In this document: positions 61,590 to 64,000 of the stretch, piece by piece
Numbering within the stretch: position 1 is the first letter of the stretch
Layout of the letters: every line of letters begins with the position of its first letter
Source: Monodelphis domestica
Lineage: Eukaryota > Chordata > Mammalia > Didelphimorphia > Didelphidae
DNA: 64,000 nt
Assembly: GCF_027887165.1 (NCBI RefSeq)
Contig: NC_077235.1
Coordinates: forward strand, 3,737,506 to 3,801,505
Direction of reading: 5' to 3'
Position numbers and translations under genes: made by a program
The notes under the pieces: model-generated
Told to the model about the DNA's origin: nothing
Database searches by the model: none
Seen by the model: only the letters and a program-made list of their open reading frames with translations

Positions 61590-61860
61590 TAGGTACTAAG
61601 AGAGATGGGGCTCAACAACTTGTGTTTTGATTTCACATATTCCTTCTCACTAAATATCTTCAAGGAAGGGATAATCACTTGTCATGGATGTTGTAGTGGG
61701 GATACTGGGACAAGCTATGGGGACAGAGGCTGCTTGGATCTCTTCAAGAATAAGGCCCCACACCATGCTGTGAATGTTAATGGAGATTTCTGGGAATTGT
61801 TAGCAGTCTCAGGCACCCCTTAGCTGGGATCCTAGACACAGTATTTTAGGCTTGCTTTAC
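61590..61860 (+). repeat. L3/CR1-like LINE fragment
   Basis: aatatcttcaaggaagggat, then cacttgtcatggatgttgta, follows CR1/L3 3' ends. Weak copy. Confidence 0.45.
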
Positions 61861-62139
61861 TAGGATTCCAAAGAAAATTCTAAAATCCTAAGTCATTCCC
61901 TCATTAAGGAACTTCTGAATTCCATGGGCAGATAAAAATTCAGCTTTGAATATTGGAAAGAAAAACACACCAGCTGTTTCCCAGGGAAGAAAAAGGACAG
62001 CTCTCAGCTACTGGCAGCTAATGAGAGCTCAGTGGACAATGATGAAAGGGGGTCTTCTCATATTGCCCCTCCTTTTCTCTGCCTTTCTTTCCTCCCTCTC
62101 TCCTTCTCCACCCCCCCCCCATATCTCTTTTCTGGACAT

Positions 62140-63330
62140 GGAACTTATCATCAAACAAAAAGATATGGATACATAGACTGTTTTTCATATTTCTCTTTTT
62201 CAGTTCATTTGCTGGAGGCAAATGTTCACAAGTTATTCTTCCAATGTTATTCTCTAGTTGTAGGTAATGTTCTCTTAGTTCTACTCATTTAGCTCTTCCT
62301 TACTTTATGTAGGTTTTTCCAAGTTTTTAAAAATTAGCTTGCTAGTTGTTTCTTATGGCGCAACAATCACCTACCATAATTTTTCCAGCCATTTCCCATT
62401 TGATGGGCATCCCATTAATTTTCAGTTCTTTACCACCACAGAGAGAGCTTCTATAAATATTTTGGAACATAGGGATTCTTTTTCTTTTTCCCTGATCTCC
62501 TTGGGAATCAGACCCAGAGTATACACAGTTTTTATAACTCTCTGGGTGTATGTAATTCCAAATTACTCTCCAAAGTGGTTGAATCCATTCACACTTCTAC
62601 CAACAGTACATTAGTGTCCCCACTTTTCCACATCTCCAACATTTGCCATTTTGCCCTTTTCTCACTTTAGCTAATTTGAAGGGCGTGTATCCCATGGTGG
62701 ATAGTATTCCCCTATTGTATATATACACCTTACCTTCCATCATAGAATCACTACTGTGCATTGGTTCCAAGGCAGAAGAGTGGTAAAGGGCTGAGCAACT
62801 GGGGTCACATGGCTAGGATGTGTCTGAGGTCAGATTTTAACCCAGAACCTCCTATTTTTGGACTTGAACCTCAATCCACAGAGACACCTAGCTGCCCCCC
62901 TACTATATATTTTACATATGAGATCTCTATCCAAGAAAGTATCAACACATTTTTTGGCCAATTTTCTGCTTTGCTTCTAATCTTGGCTTTATTAGATTTA
63001 TTTGTTCAGAAACTTTCAAATTTAATGTAATCAAAATTAGCTATTTTACATCTCAAATACTCTATCTCTTGTTTACTCATAAATGCCTCTCCTATCCATA
63101 AATCTGATAGGTAGTAAGTTCCCTGTTCTAATTGGCTTCTGATATCCTTTTGTCGAGGTCATATATCCATTTTGATCTTATCTTAGTGAATGGTGTAAGA
63201 TTTGGTCTATATCTAATCATCTCTGCTAAACTACTTTCCAATTGTCCCAGCAATTTTTACCAAACAGTGAGTTCTTATCTCTAAAACTTGGAGCTATACT
63301 TTTCTCAAATACAGGCTTTATATAATTTTT
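62140..63330 (-). mobile_element. L1 fragment, minus strand, interrupted by a SINE
   Basis: Reverse-oriented L1 ORF2/3' text: ccaaagtggttgaatccatt, caccaacagtacattagtgt-like, cactttagctaatttgaag, and further right ggtgtaagatttggtctata. A SINE occupies 62728-62900. Confidence 0.7.
62728..62900 (-). repeat. tRNA-derived SINE nested in L1
   Basis: The reverse complement of the marsupial SINE: the tail ccttaccttccatcatagaa comes first, then ggttccaaggcagaagagtg, and the head cacctagctgcc at the right. Flanks tattgtatatata / tactatatatttt may be a decayed target duplication. Confidence 0.85.
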
Positions 63331-63366
63331 AACCCATACCTTCTATGTTAGAATCAATACTGTGTT
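63328..63366 (-). repeat. SINE tail fragment
   Basis: taacccataccttctatgtt followed by agaatcaatactgtg is the 3' tail of the tRNA-derived SINE in reverse. Confidence 0.6.
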
Positions 63367-63536
63367 TTTGTTTTTCTTTCATTCTCAATTGAAGGGAGAT
63401 GGAGGGGAAGAAGAGAAGAAAATTTTTGCTGATTGAAAAAAATTTCTTAAAAGAAAAAAATGTCTCAGTGACCCTCTTCTCCCTTCACTCAGGCAGCTAG
63501 GTGATGCTTGGGTAGAAGTTTTGCCTTAGCTACTTA

Positions 63537-63708
63537 TTAATAATAGCATTTATATAGTGTTTTAAGGTTTGTAAAAAGAGAAACTGACGCTGAGGTAACT
63601 GACACAACTTGCCCAGGGTCACATAGTGGTGTGTCTCGGGCTGAATTTGAATTCATATTCCTGATTCCAAGTCTAGCTCTCTATCCACTGTGTCACCTAG
63701 CTGCCAAG
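63537..63708 (+). repeat. CORE-SINE-like copy
   Basis: It runs from taatagcatttatatagtgt to ctctatccactgtgtcacct and agctgcc. Degraded MAR1/MIR-type. A short MIR-like tail follows to about 63850. Confidence 0.7.
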
Positions 63709-64000
63709 TCACTGCCTGTATGACCTTGGGTAAGTCATTTAACTTCACAGCTCCAGTTTCTTCAACTACAGAATAAAAGTGGAGATAATCATAGTTCCTA
63801 CCTCATAGGATTTTTGTAAGGCACAAATGAGCAAACATGTGGTTTTGCAAACTTGAATTTTTTCTTTTTCTCTTTTTACCCTATCTGCCCATTGCCCTCT
63901 TGTATCCCTGTTGGGAAAAGAAAAGAGAAAAGCCTTTGTAACAAGTCTATATCATCAATTCAAATAAATTCCTCCATTGACTGTGGCTGAATATCTATGT

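Overview
This window is vertebrate nuclear DNA from a therian mammal, most likely a marsupial. Two multi-exon genes with consensus GT-AG introns sit in a background of interspersed repeats that look marsupial. These are a tRNA-derived SINE beginning with a ggcagctgggtggctcagtgg-type head, an RTE/BovB-related SINE, L3/CR1-like and L2-like LINE debris, old L1 fragments and short hAT elements. Nothing prokaryotic is present. The species cannot be named from sequence alone.

Layout. From 1 to 5513 is intronic sequence and repeats. From 5514 to 34182, on the + strand, lie the last 18 coding exons of a type II diacylglycerol kinase: the catalytic domain, the linker, the accessory domain, the C-terminal helical region and a SAM domain, about 739 codons. 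I assign it to DGKK (kappa) because of its C-terminal exons and its convergent neighbour. A 3' UTR of about 4.2 kb follows, to a poly(A) signal at 38370. After about 1.1 kb of intergenic DNA comes the 3' end of a minus-strand gene whose eleven coding exons (41130-56526) encode a complete 454-residue cyclin B3 (CCNB3). Its non-coding first exon lies in a CpG-rich, CCAAT-box promoter near 59.2-59.6 kb. From 59.6 to 64 kb is repeat-rich flank (L1, SINE, hAT) with no gene seen. The convergent DGKK/CCNB3 pair is the arrangement known at human Xp11.22.

The two genes are not known to share a pathway. DGKK makes phosphatidic acid from diacylglycerol. CCNB3 is a CDK-activating cyclin that acts mainly in meiosis.

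Most interesting points: (1) this DGKK encodes a C-terminal SAM domain, which the human kappa isoform lacks; (2) the CCNB3 exon that is about 3 kb in placental mammals is only 193 nt here and already holds a 15-bp tandem duplication; (3) a conserved linker exon of type II DGKs appears to be missing between 8181 and 10874; (4) CCNB3 intron 1 holds a purine-rich minisatellite of more than 1 kb that, in the sense of the gene, is an array of decoy 3' splice sites; (5) the DGKK 3' UTR carries a long TG/CG/CA hairpin and a 220-nt GA tract. Exon borders were set by hand from splice consensus, reading frame and remembered family sequences. Repeat family names are by recognition, not by database search.
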